From assembly GCF_964340395.1 (NCBI RefSeq), contig NC_135563.1, positions 8,059,655-8,123,654 on the forward strand: a DNA stretch of 64,000 nt, in the 5' to 3' direction. The notes beneath the pieces were generated by a model that was not told the DNA's origin, made no database searches, and was given only the letters and a program-made list of their open reading frames with translations. This DNA is from Glandiceps talaboti (Eukaryota; Hemichordata; Enteropneusta; Spengelidae). Position numbers and translations under genes: made by a program. Below, one piece after another: positions 26,201-41,200 of this stretch (its first letter is position 1; the number at the start of each line of letters is the position of its first letter).

Positions 26201-29200
26201 CCAACAGGATAGCAGTCTAGTTCCAATACAATCTGTGTTACGGTTTACACTACGTTTATCTTCACACATCACGTCTAGTCAATGTTGTTACTCTAGCACA
26301 GAAATCTGGGCTACCCCCAACAGCATTCACATAAACGTGATGATGTTTGCGTGTCCCTGCATGATTTTAGTTTCAGCAGACTGGAGGTGGAGTTCAGTTG
26401 GACATTTGCATGTAAGTCCTAGAAAGGTCAATAGCTACATTCCCATGATAGTCAAAACAGCTGTACCAAATGAATATTAATGAGCCAGACGAGAGCCTGT
26501 CAATTTGTGATGGATTACTACTGCATGCATCGTTTATGCTTCACCCAGGATGGGGTTTAGCCAGGCAAGGGTAACGGTAACATTGACTAGATGTGGGAAG
26601 ATAAACGTAGTGTAAATAAATTGTAGCACGAATCGTATTGGAACTAGACTAACAGCATAGTGATTCTAGTTTTCATAAAAATACATTTCTTTTATAAGAT
26701 AGTATGGTAAATAAATGTAAAAGTACACTTATACTTCACACTGACATGTCTACATTCCTAAGCCCCATGGTGTACGTTTGGTCTAGCTATGTATTAACAG
26801 AATGCCAACAATTTGTAGTGACTGAAATAATGTATTTTAGTTTCATATGAATGATAACATTGAGCTGCTCAACGTACTAAAATACATTTGGATTTGATCT
26901 GTGTCCTGGATGACATTCTTCTCCAGAGTACAATCGTCTATTCTGACAGATCAAAATCGTCTGTTTGGACTGATCAATATCGTATATTCGGACAGATAAA
27001 ATAATCTATCAGGACAGATCAAAATCATTTATCAGGACAGATCAAATATAGTCTATCTGGACAGATCAAAATCTCCTATTTGGACCGATCAAAATCGTTT
27101 ATCAGGACAGATCAATTATAATCTATCTGGACAGATAAAAAAAAATGTTTATCTGGACAGGTCAAAATCATCTATCTGGACAGGTCAAAATCATTTATCT
27201 GGACAGATCAAAAAAGGCGTTTATCTGGGCAGATCAAAATCTCCTATCTGGACAGGTCAAAATCCTTTATCTAGACAGATAAAACTCTCCAATCTGGACA
27301 GATCAAAATCTCCTATCTGGATAGGTCAAAATCATCTATCTGGACAGATCAAAATCATCTCTATCTGGACAGATCAAAATCTCCTATCTGGACAGATCAA
27401 AATCTCCTATCTGGACTGATCAGAGTCGTTTATCTGGACAGATCAAAATCTCCTATCTGGACTGATCAGAGTTGTTTATCTGGACAGACCAGCTGTCATG
27501 TATCTGGACAGATCAATATCATCTATCTGGACTGATCAGAGTCATTTATCTGGACTGATCACTTTGTCTGTCTGGATAGATCAAAGTCTATATGGACTGG
27601 TCAATTTAAAAAAAAAACATACCAAAAACTGTTTATTTAAAAAGTTTATAATTGTAAGTAATTTTTATAAACATTTTACACAGTTTTAAAAAAAAATATT
27701 TGCAATCAAGGACCTAGCCTTTGATACTTCACATTGTTGTTATTAAAAGTAAATGAAAGCTTTGTTAATTAAAATCCAAAATAATACCCATTTCTTAACC
27801 ATGTGGCTGCTTTAATGTATGATTTGTTCTTTTTGTGTTGACAGAAAGCACACAATGTGCATACAAGACAAAATGCAATGAGTGTGTATTGACTCATGGA
27901 TGTGGATGGTGTGGAGCTCAGTGTTCTGCCAACTGTGGCAGTGCTGTTGTAAGTGGGATATTATACAATCATGTATATTGATATCGTCTTACTTCCATGA
28001 TTCAAAGACTTGCCTACCAGTATGTCCTCTATCAGCCAAATTGACATGTCACTGACACACAGCCTTTTCTTATGACATACCAGAATTTGGTGTTCCGCTA
28101 TCTCTTACTATGTGTTGACACGCAAGAAAACCTACTTTTTACCATTTTCACCAACAGCATCAATTTTTGTTCCTCAGTTTCTTAAACACATCTGACCACA
28201 GGAATGACCTCAACAAGAATATATTTAATATATACACATGTTTTACTTCACTTTGTGTTATGTGTACACATGCAACAGCATTGTTATCGATTTCTTCCAT
28301 CTTAGGTGTTCTCGTATAAACAGTCCAAAATTTTTTGTTGGCCTATCACATAAACACATGAAAATACATTAAATGAAAATGATATTAGCGTTTTTATTTG
28401 AAAACGTTGTGATGTGAGCGCAGCCTTAGAGGGGGGTGATTTGTCCTCTATGAAGACTTGTCTTTTTAAGAATTGAATTGTTAAAATGAGTGGTGGTGGT
28501 GGGTAAGTCTGATATAAGACACCAGCCAATTTGGTTTTAACGTGACTTTATTCAGCTTCAAGAACTGTTTATACACCACATGTCAATACACACATTGACA
28601 TCAAAAGTTACTCACTTAGTATAGGGTATCTACTTAATGAGATGCATATTGGGGTTTCCCACCCTGTTGGGGAACGACCTCAACATACACTATTGCATTA
28701 CTTTTGTTTGCTACAGATACATGCCAGGGGTACTGGTAGATTGGCCTTACTATATTAATAACCACCCATAACAAAAATCCTCTGTGCATATATTTGTTCC
28801 TTTGTAGAACCTTCAAGTTGGTACTGTCTGCACTGGCAATGACTACCCATGTGAAAAGTTCTACACGTGCGATTCTTGTAAATTATACTTAGAGCAATGT
28901 GTCTGGAATGGATCTTCATGTACAATGAGGGGAGAAGGTGAGTCTACTATCTGAGAACTTGTAATCATGTGTATATTAAAAAACCCTCTATCATACTGTA
29001 CTAAAAAAAGTTGCAGTGTGTAATGTGTTAATTTTGAAGAATGACATCAGTAGTCTATCGGTAGTTCCTGACAGGGGCCGTATTTTTACGTACTACAATG
29101 TACTTCATCACTATTCCAGTCTAGTCAAGGTCCTGACGATCGCACAGATTTCTGTGCTCCCTGTCAGGAAGTAGACTAGACTGGAACAGTGAGGAAGTAG

Positions 29201-32200
29201 ACTACGACATCAGTAACTGTGGGCCTCAGATAGGGCTGTCCCACTTCAAAGGGAGTTGATACCTTGTGAATTCGCTATGTTCAATATGTTAAACAAAATA
29301 AAATCTGTTAAATAGTTTCATTCACTTTCACTTTTACTTTTGGAGCTGGCATCGATCCGAACATAGGCAGAGGTTACACAGAGGTTCCTTTAGCAAGGCC
29401 CGTTCATCACTTCCACCTACGTTTGAAATCAGACAATGTCGTAAAAACGTCATTATCAAAGATACAAATTTGATAAGACAAGGTGGCAATGGTCTTGTTT
29501 CTATGTGTTTTCTATCTATCTTTTCTCATGACTGTTTTCATTTGCCGTAACGTTGTATTATTGCTTTGATAGGGGATGGTAATGGTACAAAATGTGATGC
29601 TTCATGTGCCGACATGACAGATTGTGTAACCTGTTCGAATGAAAATTGTATGTGGTGTTCTAATACACAAAGTTGTGTCGATAAAAATTCCTACGTAACG
29701 TCTTTCCCGTATGGACAATGCATGTCATGGCATAACAAAGCCAGTGACTGTCCAGGTAAGCACTGCTTATTAAGAGTTTACCAACTTTGATTATTTTTTT
29801 TTTTACATCTGTGAATAACTTATTTACACGCAACAATTCTTGGCAGATGTATGCACTACTGATTTGGTAATATACCATTAATGATTAATCCAAAATTTAG
29901 TCAATTTTCATGTATATGAGGGGTGTAGTTCATGAATTGGATGACATGCATTTGCATTCAAAATGCACATTAATTATAATAATTATAGATACTTCCAGGT
30001 TCTGTATACATTCCTTTTTGCTTCAGTGGCTTGTCCAAGTCCTACACAAACAATGTTAGCTGGGACAACATACAAAAGACTTTCCTTCCTTTCAATGTCC
30101 CAGTGGATTTAGGTTATATCTGGTAATCTTTATTTTGAAGGTTCTGGATGTTCTCAATACCGTACATGTGATGAATGCCATGAGAATCCAAGCTGTGGTT
30201 GGTGTGATGATGGAAGTAACACAGGACTAGGGACATGTATGGAAGGATCATACTCGCAACCAGAGCAAGGCAACAGTTGTCGCGAAAAGCGTTGGTTCTT
30301 CATTGGTTGTCCAGGTATATTTTGTTTGTTAACTATTGCAAAATATGATGTAGACGTAGACTATAGTTGTCCCAAAAGAAGCTGTGGTCCTTCACTGAAT
30401 GTCCACGTATTTGTTTGCTCACTAAATCGCAACCAGAGCAACCAGGCAACATTTGTCCCACTGAACAGTAGTACTTCCTAAGTGCATTTGTTTGTTTGTT
30501 TACTACATGTAACTCGCAACCTGAACAACAAAAGTGAAACCATATATAACTGAATGTGCAGGGATTTGTTTGTTTACTAGATATTTCACAGTTAATGTCA
30601 GTGATGTAGAAGCCAAAGCAATATGTGGAATGAATGAAACAAGAACATCACTGGTTTGTGATACTGGTCAGGAGCATTGTCACAAGTTTTGGCATACTGC
30701 CAACTGAAGTCTCATATTTGGCACATTGCCAACTTACTGACCTACTTTGTAATACAGCCCTGAAATGCTGTAATGCTACTTTGTAATACAGCCCTGAAAT
30801 GCTGTATGCTACTTTGTAATACAGCCCTGAAATGCTGTATGCTACTTTGTAATACAGACCTGAAATGATGTATGCTACTTTGTAATACAGCCCTGGAATG
30901 AGCATATCACTGTACAAATACATACTGATGCTTTGTTTGTGCGTTTGATCAGTTTTTAAACGTTAGATGTAGATATAAGACTATACGACTGCCAGTATTT
31001 CTTTGTATGAGTGATGATGATAGCTTATCAAATCAATCAATCAAATGCTGTTTTGTAGAAGAGATATTGAAGAAGACACTGTACAGGCACTTCATGTAAA
31101 TCATCCGATGAGTGTTTTCCTTCCATAAATATGCAAACAAACAAACAAACAAACAAACAAAAAAGAACTTGATATCATTTGATATACCGGTATATCATGA
31201 TGCCCAGTTCCGAAGCTATGTGGACTGTGCGTAATGATTTAAACAAAACATCATTGCAAGACACCAATCCCGAGACAATAAAATGATATATTTATTTGTG
31301 TACTTTGGTCACTGGCGTGTGTCACCTTGGCATAATAATAGTGATGAGCCTACGTCAGTAAAATGCTTTCAGTAGACATGGTGTCATCATAGTAGTTGGT
31401 GTTTAGTTTTATTTGTCCAGCGACAGTGACTGTTTGATGACACAAATAATGATGTTGTGATGAAGCTGACTATGCGATGAAAATGGTAATGTCATCACAG
31501 GGTTGAATTTGTGATGAATTAGTGGCTACTTGTCCAATCGATTTCAATGGCAAAGAAAGTGCTAAACAGAAAAAAATGGCAGACATATATCTTGTATCAT
31601 CGGATGATATTTGTAAGAATAGTGCCTGACTCCATAAAGTCCATAATTATCTATTTGTTGAAATAGTACCAAAAAATAGTTTACTTGACCTCTCAGCAAG
31701 CCATCTTATCATCCTTACATTACCTTTGCCATGATAAATAAGAGAAGATCATCTACCAACATGAACACTTACTGAATTTCAAGTCCAAATCTATAACTGA
31801 TTTAATGTTTGCATATACTTTGAACATATATCATTAAAAAAAGCATATATATTTAGTAGAATTCCTGTCCCCTTGAAGTAAACTTCACATATATGTATGT
31901 AAAAAAATAAAATGTGCTCAGTAGCTAGGTGATGCGCTTCTTTACCCATAAATTCAGAAGCTATCTCATAATCTGTTAAAATTTAATGATTTTGGACTGT
32001 TTTAAACATGAAATGTGTCCCGTATTTAGATTACTGTATGAGTCCCCACTGGCAGGCATTTTGTTTGTGAATTGCCATTACCACATACACTCTTATAGCT
32101 AAACTCCAAAAGTATTGTTACAAGAAAACACTTGGAGAATGACACGACATAGTCCCTTATATCTAGACTCCAAAAGTATTGTTACATGAAAACACTTGGA

Positions 32201-35200
32201 GAATGACACGACATAGTCCCTCATATCTAGACTCTAAAAGTATTGTTACATGAAAACACTTGGAGAATGACACATGTGACATAGACCCTTATATCTAGAC
32301 TCCAAAAGCATTGTTTTCTACGTCACATCATTCCACAAGTGTTTTCAATGTAAAATACATGAAAACACTTGTAGAATGATGTGACATAGAAACTTATATA
32401 TAGACCCTGAAGGCATTGTCACATGGAAACATTTACAAATCTGTATTTGTTGCACATTAATGTGATTCCATGTATTTGATTTGTCAGACATTATGCATAC
32501 CATCACAACCAATGCACTTGTCATGTTTTTTTTATCTAGGACACCAAACTTAGCCAAACAGAGGACAAGATACTACTTTAAATTTGCAGTTCATTATTTT
32601 TATTATCCTTAGCAAGCTGTAATAGTTGTGATTTTAGTTTCCGTTTATCCTGCCCACACCCTCTCTATGTTACCAATTGTGTTTTTTTTTTAGTTGATTT
32701 ACTTTCTCATTATTTTATCTTTTTTGTGTTCTTATTTCCATAGCTTGCCAATGCAATGGCCACAGCCAATGCATCAATCAAACCATATGTGAATCATGTG
32801 AAGATAATACCCAAGGTACAGACCAACAACAGATGATGACTGTCTTTTAAATGGCACATCGTTTTCTGTTTCTTCTTTTCATTTTACGTTTCTGGGTAAA
32901 ACTGTAATCACCATCCTGTGCTTTTGAGTAACCCCTATTGTATATTGTAGCAAGTAGTGTTAATGCATCACACACATACCACACATTTGTTTGCATGTTT
33001 CTAGCCATCACACCTTGCATAGTTATAATTTTGATGTTTTTATTTTCATAAGCGTATGGCTTTCTTACTAATACTTGAACCTTAGTTCCTGTTAGCTGTT
33101 TATTTAGCAAACAACCTGGCTGAGAAATCAACAGAGGATATCAGAATTTCATGAATTCATCTGCAGTGTTTTTTCTTTCTCCCAACAGTTATAAAGCGTA
33201 ATATTAGAATTCCTGCAACATGTAGTGTCAAAAGTACTATGTTACATTTTGAAATATCCATTTCACATATCCACATCAGAAAATAATGGAAATATAAAGA
33301 ACATGAGGCCCACAATGTCTTTAAAAAAAGTAAATTTGTGCAAAAATATTATACGAAAAGTGATAATGATATCCTATCCATTCTGATCTCTAATACTAAC
33401 CATGCAATATACTAATTACTCAAGTTGTGCCCACCAAGGTCACTGGAATTTATCAAGTCCAATGGAAGGGTACAACTTAAGCCGAAAAACACTTTCCATA
33501 CCCTTTCTTAGCCAAAAAAAGTCAGAAGGGTAATATTAGTATCTATTTTTAGTCTCGGTTACCTGCACTCTCACTGCTTGGGCTCTTCTACGAGACCACC
33601 CAGACGAAAGTCTTGGGAAACCATGTTTCATTTCCCCTGCATGAGAGTCACACAGTACATGTCTTCTAAGTCATAAATATGGGCTTAGCAGTGATAACAT
33701 GTTGCAAAAACACATAAATCGTTAAGCCTACAATGTTGGGCTCGAAGTATTCCCCAGCATGCACTGCTCTAGAAGCTACTTCCTGTGCAGGCGAGTTGGC
33801 ATCTCGTTTCCCCAGACTCTTGCTTGGGGTGGTCTCCTAGGCAGAGTCCCCAGCAGTGAGAGTCTGGGTAACTGAAACTATCTCTATATTATGAAAGAAA
33901 TGCTGAAATACCCTAACCTGAACAGAGGTACACTGTATTCATGTTGAGATATATGGCAATTTTTTTTAAAAAGGTTAGAAGTAGGTAAAATTTACCTGTA
34001 TTCTCCAGGTATTTCAACTGCCTGTAGGTTTCCCCACACAAAAAATAGAGTACCACATTGCCAAATAGGGCATAGAGTACCACATTGCCAACTCTTTGCA
34101 AACACACAATGTATTGTCATCACATCATATTACTTGCTTTTCAGTAGAACTATATTTATAAATAGCTGCTTGTCAAATGCATGCACTGCAACAGTGAAAT
34201 GCATTTAAAAGGAACATATATATTGTGAATTCACTGTGTTTAAATGAAAACTTGAGATATAAAATGCATAGTTGATTCACAATGTAGTCTTTTCCCTTTA
34301 AATAACTGTTATGAGTTGGACAGTTACTGTATCAAAACCATGTTCCAATAAAATATTATATGCATCAGAGGGTTGTGCCTAACACCTCACCTACTGGTAT
34401 TAGCTCACATTTGTAAAGTCTATGCTGATTGGACAGTTGTGAGCCTCATTATCTAATCAGAAAATATGTGAATCAAAGTAATGGTATCAGCTCACATTTT
34501 TGTAAAGTCTATGCTGATTGGACAACAATGTGAGCCTCATTAGCTAATAGAATATGTAAATCAAAGTAATGGTATCAGCTCACATTTGTAAAATCTGTGC
34601 TGATTGGACAATAGTGTGAGCCTCTTTAGCTAATGAGAACACTTGTAAATCAAAACTTTAATGGTATCAGCTACCATTTGTAATGTCAATGCTGATTGGA
34701 CGATAGTGTGAGCCTCTTTAGCTAATAAGAAAACACCACATGAATCAAAGTAATGATATCAGCTCACAATTGTAAAGTTAATGCTGAATGGACAATTGTG
34801 AGCCTCTTTAGCTAATCAGAAAATGCCACTTAAATCAAAGTACCAAGATTCTTTGCTTGGCATGCCAAGTGTTCATCTTTACAAAGATACACATCTAAAT
34901 GTAAACTGAAAGATTAGTCATCATGGGTCTTCTTTTAAAGTAGTATGTTCCTCAGATATAAACATTTTAAACATATACTGTTAATTCGTTCAAGAAAACT
35001 CGACTCATTTTCAGTTAAAAAATGTAAAAAAAAATCAAAGGTCACCGGACAAATTTGTTCGATAGAGGTCAAAATGATATCAAAATTGAAGCATTTTAGA
35101 ATCCAATATGGCCACCATCCAATATGGCCACCAGATACTGTATGAACTCATTGGGGAAAAGAAAGAAATTGATGATTTCCCTGAAAATGAAACTATGAAA

Positions 35201-38200
35201 CCCCACATTTCTTTTATTATTTCCGGAACAAGCTTTCATATGGCAAAGTTTGGAGACATTTAAAAACTTCATAGACTTTCAGAGAAATTAGTCCCCATGA
35301 TGCATTCTAATCTATCCTGAAAAAACTTGTTATGTGTCAGAAGTAATTGAATATCTCGTTTTGTACAGCCAGTGATTTGAAAGTTCACCCAGGATGGCGA
35401 ATCTTACAGTGTAGTGTAGATTATGCAGACACTATTACTTCACCTGCATGACATCTTGCGACATCCAGATCATACATACTAATCATGGTGATGGGTTTTC
35501 ATTCATCTCTTTTCATTGACCACTCGGACATGTGTATGCCTTCCAATCAATGGCTGTAGTGTAGCAAAAAACACACACAATACTACATGCAAAGTACTAA
35601 CCCCCCCCCCCCCCTCCCCTTGCTGATCAGCACTGGTAGTTATGATCAACCAGATACTCTCAAAATGTAACCTTCAGAAATTCCTTTCGAATAGTCCAGT
35701 CATTTATGCAAATTATGCACTCTGTTTTTCCCCACTAATGACATACATGTATAATGTATTTTGCATGGTATTGATTAACTAGTTGATATTAATGCTAGTG
35801 AAAAATCAGTTTCTGACAAGCACTCCTTACATTGTGGGGTGAACCTTTCTCAGGTGATGTCAGGTCGGATCAGTCCTTTAAGTGCTCCGTGAGCATCAAC
35901 AGCTGACCGATACTCATTTGAGGGTGGGGAGGACCCTTCACCCTTCACAAGTTACACCAGGCTGGATCAGTCAATTCAGAATGCCTGGAAAGTGATAAAC
36001 ACCAGATGAAGTCATATACTTACTTCGCATTGATTGTTGAGTGTTATACATGTATATGCAAACTGCTATGTTTTGCAACTCTATTCAGCCATTGATTAAA
36101 CAAACAAACAAACAAACACAACTAACATAAAGTGTTACAGTTAGTATAATAACTGTGTTTAGGATAGAAACTCATTCAACATCGAACTGTCAATATTGTC
36201 TCTCTACTTCTAACCGTTACTCGACCTCAAAGTCTGCAAGAAGTGACGATACTACATCATGTGCATTTTACATGGTAGTTTTTCCTTGAATCGTTGTGAC
36301 TACATGGTATAGGGATAAAGAGTGGCCTGATAAGGGCGCTCTGACATGGCGCATCGTACAGACAAATTCATTATGTACATTTTATATACATGCTAGGAAA
36401 GCATTGTGGTGGCTGTTCAGAGGGTTACTATGGTGATCCAACCAACGGTGGAAACTGTTCAGCATGCTTCTGTAATGGACATTCAGACACATGTGACAGC
36501 ACGTCTGGTGTGTGCGCTTGTAGAAGCAAAGGTATAACAGGCAAGGAATGTGACAAGTGAGTTCTCTTTTGTTTGATACACTAAATAGGTTCAAAATAGA
36601 ACTATGGGCATATTTTAAATTGCTTCATGCTGTTGTTTACAAATTAGCTCCCAATCAGCACAATAGAGAGGGAGCTATAGGAATAACTATTGTCCATCTG
36701 TCTGTTTGTCTGTGTGTGTGTGTGTGTGTGTCTGTCTGTCTCTGTCTGTGCATGTACAATCTTATTTTAGACACCAACTATTAGTGTTATGGAGTATATT
36801 TTCACTCATGGAAGACCTGTTATGCCCATATTTATAATGCAGAGCAACAGAATTCTGCCTATTCTATTTGTGTCCACCATAGCTTTGACATGCACACGCC
36901 AATCCTTTCTTGAAGATTATACAAAAAACAATGAATCTTAGTGCCAAACTCTTTGTGTATAAGCACCAATACATGTACGCAATGGAAGATGCATAGCACA
37001 TGACCATGATATACTATCAATGGTTGCTGTAGATTTAGTGGATGTCCTTTTCTTTCTTACTATCTAACTAATTTGTGTGTACTACAAAACAGACAATGTA
37101 TCCCAAAAGATGTGTTCACTCTTTGCAAGCTTTCTATCTAAAAGGTGTGATTGTGACAGTGAAAAATCTCAAAACAACCTTCATGAAGAATTGTAGTTAA
37201 TGGGGGGCTGTTTCTTCCATGAAGACTTGTTTTTTATCATTATCATCATCCTCTTCATCTTCATCTACATCCGCATCATATTCATCCTCATCATCTTCAT
37301 CATCATCATCTTCACCTTCATCTTCATCCACGTCATCTCCATCTTCATCTGCATCATCATCATCATTTTCATCCTCATCATCTTCATCATCAGCATTTTA
37401 TTTTTCCTAAATCTATGTACATATTCTAATTTTTCTGTGCTCATTTCAAATTAATACCCATGGACAATTTGCAAATTAGAACTTTTAGTCACACAGTCAT
37501 TGACTGACGTACAATGTTTGACTAATGCCAAGTCATTCATATTACAGATGTGAAGAAAGTAGGAAATACTTTGGTGACCCAACATCCAATGGTACATGTT
37601 ACTGTAAGTCAAAATCTTTATATTTCACACACCTAGTTGGTTATAAATACATGTATTACTTTTGACACAAATCATAAAATTCATATTGCCGGTTTTGGTA
37701 TAAGGCCTTATGTAGTTGTGATTACACTCAATTTTTGAATAGATAGGGTTGGTAGATTTATTTATTTATTTATTTTATGTGTGAGTGTCTAGTTCAGGTA
37801 GTTATGTTTTCTGTTGTTTTCCATATGGTCTCTGTGTTATCGGTTTCTTCTCATCAGATGTACAGCCATTACAGATTGGAAGAACACTTTTTATGTCTTT
37901 TTTAAGTCACTCTCAGTTTCTGCATCCAATAGTTCTCATGATTTTAATTAAGTTTTCTTGAATGCGTAAAAAAAGTTTAGGATGGGCAGTGAAAAACTAG
38001 GTGGGGTCGGGTAACCAGAACCAAACAATTTTTTTTTTTTTGATAAAGGTAATTCAAAAAAGTTAATAAAAAGTAGAAGACTGTTTTACACTTTTTGAGA
38101 AAACAGTCATTCAGGACAGACTAACAGCTGAGTTGTGACTAATTGTTGAGTTTCTTGTACATATTAGAGAGGTTTAGATGCATGTATCTGTGTTTTCTAT

Positions 38201-41200
38201 ACATGTAGCGTCATAGTCATGTGATTCGAAGCAATCCAAACATTCTGTATCAGATGGTGCTACATGAAATTGGCAGTCTACACGTAACTGTAAATACGTG
38301 TGAAGTTTTTGTCATTTCTCTTCTATTAGTTGTCATTTTTTTATCGAAGTTCAGAAGCAGAACTGTAAACTAATTGTTCGGTTTTTCGTTTGGATAGTTG
38401 CAGAAAAAATGGCAAAAATATCACTGTTTAAAAAACAAAGTCAACATGTATTTGGCCTTCTGGACAGAAGGTGTCAACGCATGCGTGCACCTTCCAATAT
38501 CGTCCACTTTTGCGTTCAGAATGCGTAACTAAACACAACTTCGTACGCGTCATTACACGTATGCCTGCACGATAAAGCTCCCATAGGCGTACACATTCTA
38601 ACATGTATCAAAACCTATCTAATAACTGCAACTATTGGTATATGTTTTATGACATATTCAGGGATCAAACTTTACATTTTGAACTGTCTGATATTTGTAG
38701 ATGACTTGAATAAAGTTATTGAATTTTCAGTTAACTTTCTTATTTAACAGATGAATTGTTTTTTGATATTTACAGATGAATAGAATTTTCATTTTTAATT
38801 TTTAATTTTTCTTATTTTAAAAGATGAATATTTTTTTTATATTTGCAAATGAATTAAATGGTTATTGAATTTTCTGTTTATGTTTTAACTTTTTTATTTT
38901 GACAGATGAATTGTTGTTGAATTACGAGTTTACGTTCAACTTGACTCGGGATGAGGATAAACACATCACAGCTATCAATTTTAAATGTGTTATCAACAAA
39001 GGCAATAGAGATATTGACTTCAATCTACGTGCTGATAAACCATGTTCGTTTATGATCTTCTTCACTTCAAGTAAGTTCCCAGTAAAAGTCATAACACCCT
39101 TGGCAAGTAGGGACGATCACACAATGTCACACAAGCTATATAAGCAAACTTCATTCGTGTGGGTGGTCCTGGTGTCAGTGCAATTGCTGAACTTCATTTT
39201 CGACTACTAACCAAATTTTGAAATCTTTCACGCCTTCAATGATAACAGCTTCTGTATTTATTACCGAAATGTTGTGTTTATCATCATGATTTTACATTAC
39301 ATCGATCGTACATTGTAGTGATATGACCACTACAGTTTTCATCATATATAAACGTTTGATGTCGCACTTGTGAATGTTCGTTTAGGGGGAGGAAGGATGG
39401 GTTTTTTGACCTCAGCAAATGATGTTCTTTTGTTGAGCTTGTGCGACATTGTGTGATCATCCCTATAGCAATAGTACAATTTCAGAATGTTTTGTTGCTG
39501 ATGTCACGCTCACTTTAGGCAGGTTATCGTCACTTCTGTTTTGCGGTTGCCGACAGTCGTGGTTTGCTGCAACACACGACTGTTAACTTTGTAAAACAGG
39601 TTCCTGTCTAGACTGGCATCAGTCCTGTGAGAGATTTTTTTTTTTTTTTTTAATTTTTAATTTTTTTTTTTTAATTTTTTTTAATTAAATTTTTTCTTAA
39701 TTTTGTTTTTTAAGACTCATTTTCTTAAAATGCTTATAGTTTGTTTTTCACTTTTAGCTTTTTGAGGAGAACATTGTCCTCAACATTTGTTTATTTTAAC
39801 CCAATTACTAGTCAGCTCGAGACTTACAATCACCAGACTGATTTGCGATTACTTTATACTCATGTTAGCCTGTCACACAAAAGAACACCACACAGGAAGT
39901 AGAGCGCCACCATATGGCAAATTTTGGAAAGGCCAGTAATTAGTAATAAGGATTACGCATAGGGTCATTCTTTTGTTCTGGGCCAACATTTTCTATAGCT
40001 TTGCCCAAACAACCATATCAGTCATATCAGTCCTAATTTGAAGTGTTCGTTAAGTTATTTCAACATTTAATCTTCAACTCTCTTTGTTTTCACAGGATCT
40101 AATCCAGTTGAAACTTTGTTAGTGAAGAAATCAATGGTTAAAAAATTCAAGATGGTATTTACAAGAAAAGAATTTAATTTCAATGCAATTGAGAATACCA
40201 CCTTCTATGTGTACCTCAGTAACTTCACTACACCATTTTGGTTTCAGGTGAGTCGAATAATAATGATAATAATAGTAATAATAAAGTGAATTTATAATGT
40301 GCCTGTTCTCCGAAGAGCTCCAGGCACAGACTCTTAACTACTTAGAAAATGAAAGGATACAGAGAAACAATTTGAAAACATGGAAGGATGTAGAGAGAAG
40401 TGTGTATAAGTAAGTGAGTGAGAGTTAATATTGAAATAGGTAATCTCAATATTTCTTGCGCAACTTTGCAATTATTTTTTTTCGATTCTTTAATATTTTT
40501 TTTTCGAATTACCTAAAAAACAGTTTAGGGTCGACAGTAAAAAAAACTAGGTAGGGTGGGGTTGGCGGAATCAAATAATTTTTTTTAAATTTTTTGCCTG
40601 GTTGTGTTTCAAGAAAAGCAAACACGTGAAAATCTGGTGGTGTGGTTTTTTTATTGCAGATATCATTTTCATGGAGAGCTGTAATGATGCTGGACCTTCT
40701 GCAGTTCTTTGTGACTTTCTTTAGTTGTTTCCTATCATTACTGTTAATAGCTGCTATTGTATGGAAAATCAAACAACGGTATGACACGTATATACGTAGA
40801 AGGGTAAGTCAGCTCTTTTCGTGGACTGTTGTAGACACATTAGAGAGGTTTAGATGCACATATTTACATGTGTTCTATACGTGTAGCGTCATAGTCACGT
40901 GATTCAAAGCAACCCACGCGTTCTGTATCAGACACGCACATAACTAAACACAACTTCGTATGCATCATTACGTGTACGCCTGCACAATAATGCTCCTGTA
41001 CGCATACGTGCTCTAACGTGTATCAAAACCACTCTGTTAATGCTATTAAACCTAGTGGTCAGCTGTAACTATGAAATTTGTCATTCTGATGAGGGCCGGT
41101 TGTCACACCAAGACAGATTGAAAGCGCAAAAAAGAAAAAACCACTTTGAACTGCTTGTGTGTTATAATCTATGTAACTCATTTGAAATTTGTACCCTGCT

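Larger units (their letters stand above)
32816..36396. other. 3.6-kb intron
   Basis: The largest gap between attractin exons in this half of the gene. It carries a foldback element (33551-33879), an 88-bp tandem repeat (34375-34850), a C-homopolymer (35602-35614) and no recognisable exon. Confidence 0.6.

Noticed and set aside
26930-27605. Regular 23-bp units resembling a CRISPR array
   Set aside because: No unique spacers; units are contiguous minisatellite copies in an animal intron.
37200-37454. Serine-rich and isoleucine-rich frames
   Set aside because: Product of the TCA/TCT triplet tract; no conserved exon expected between laminin-EGF exons.
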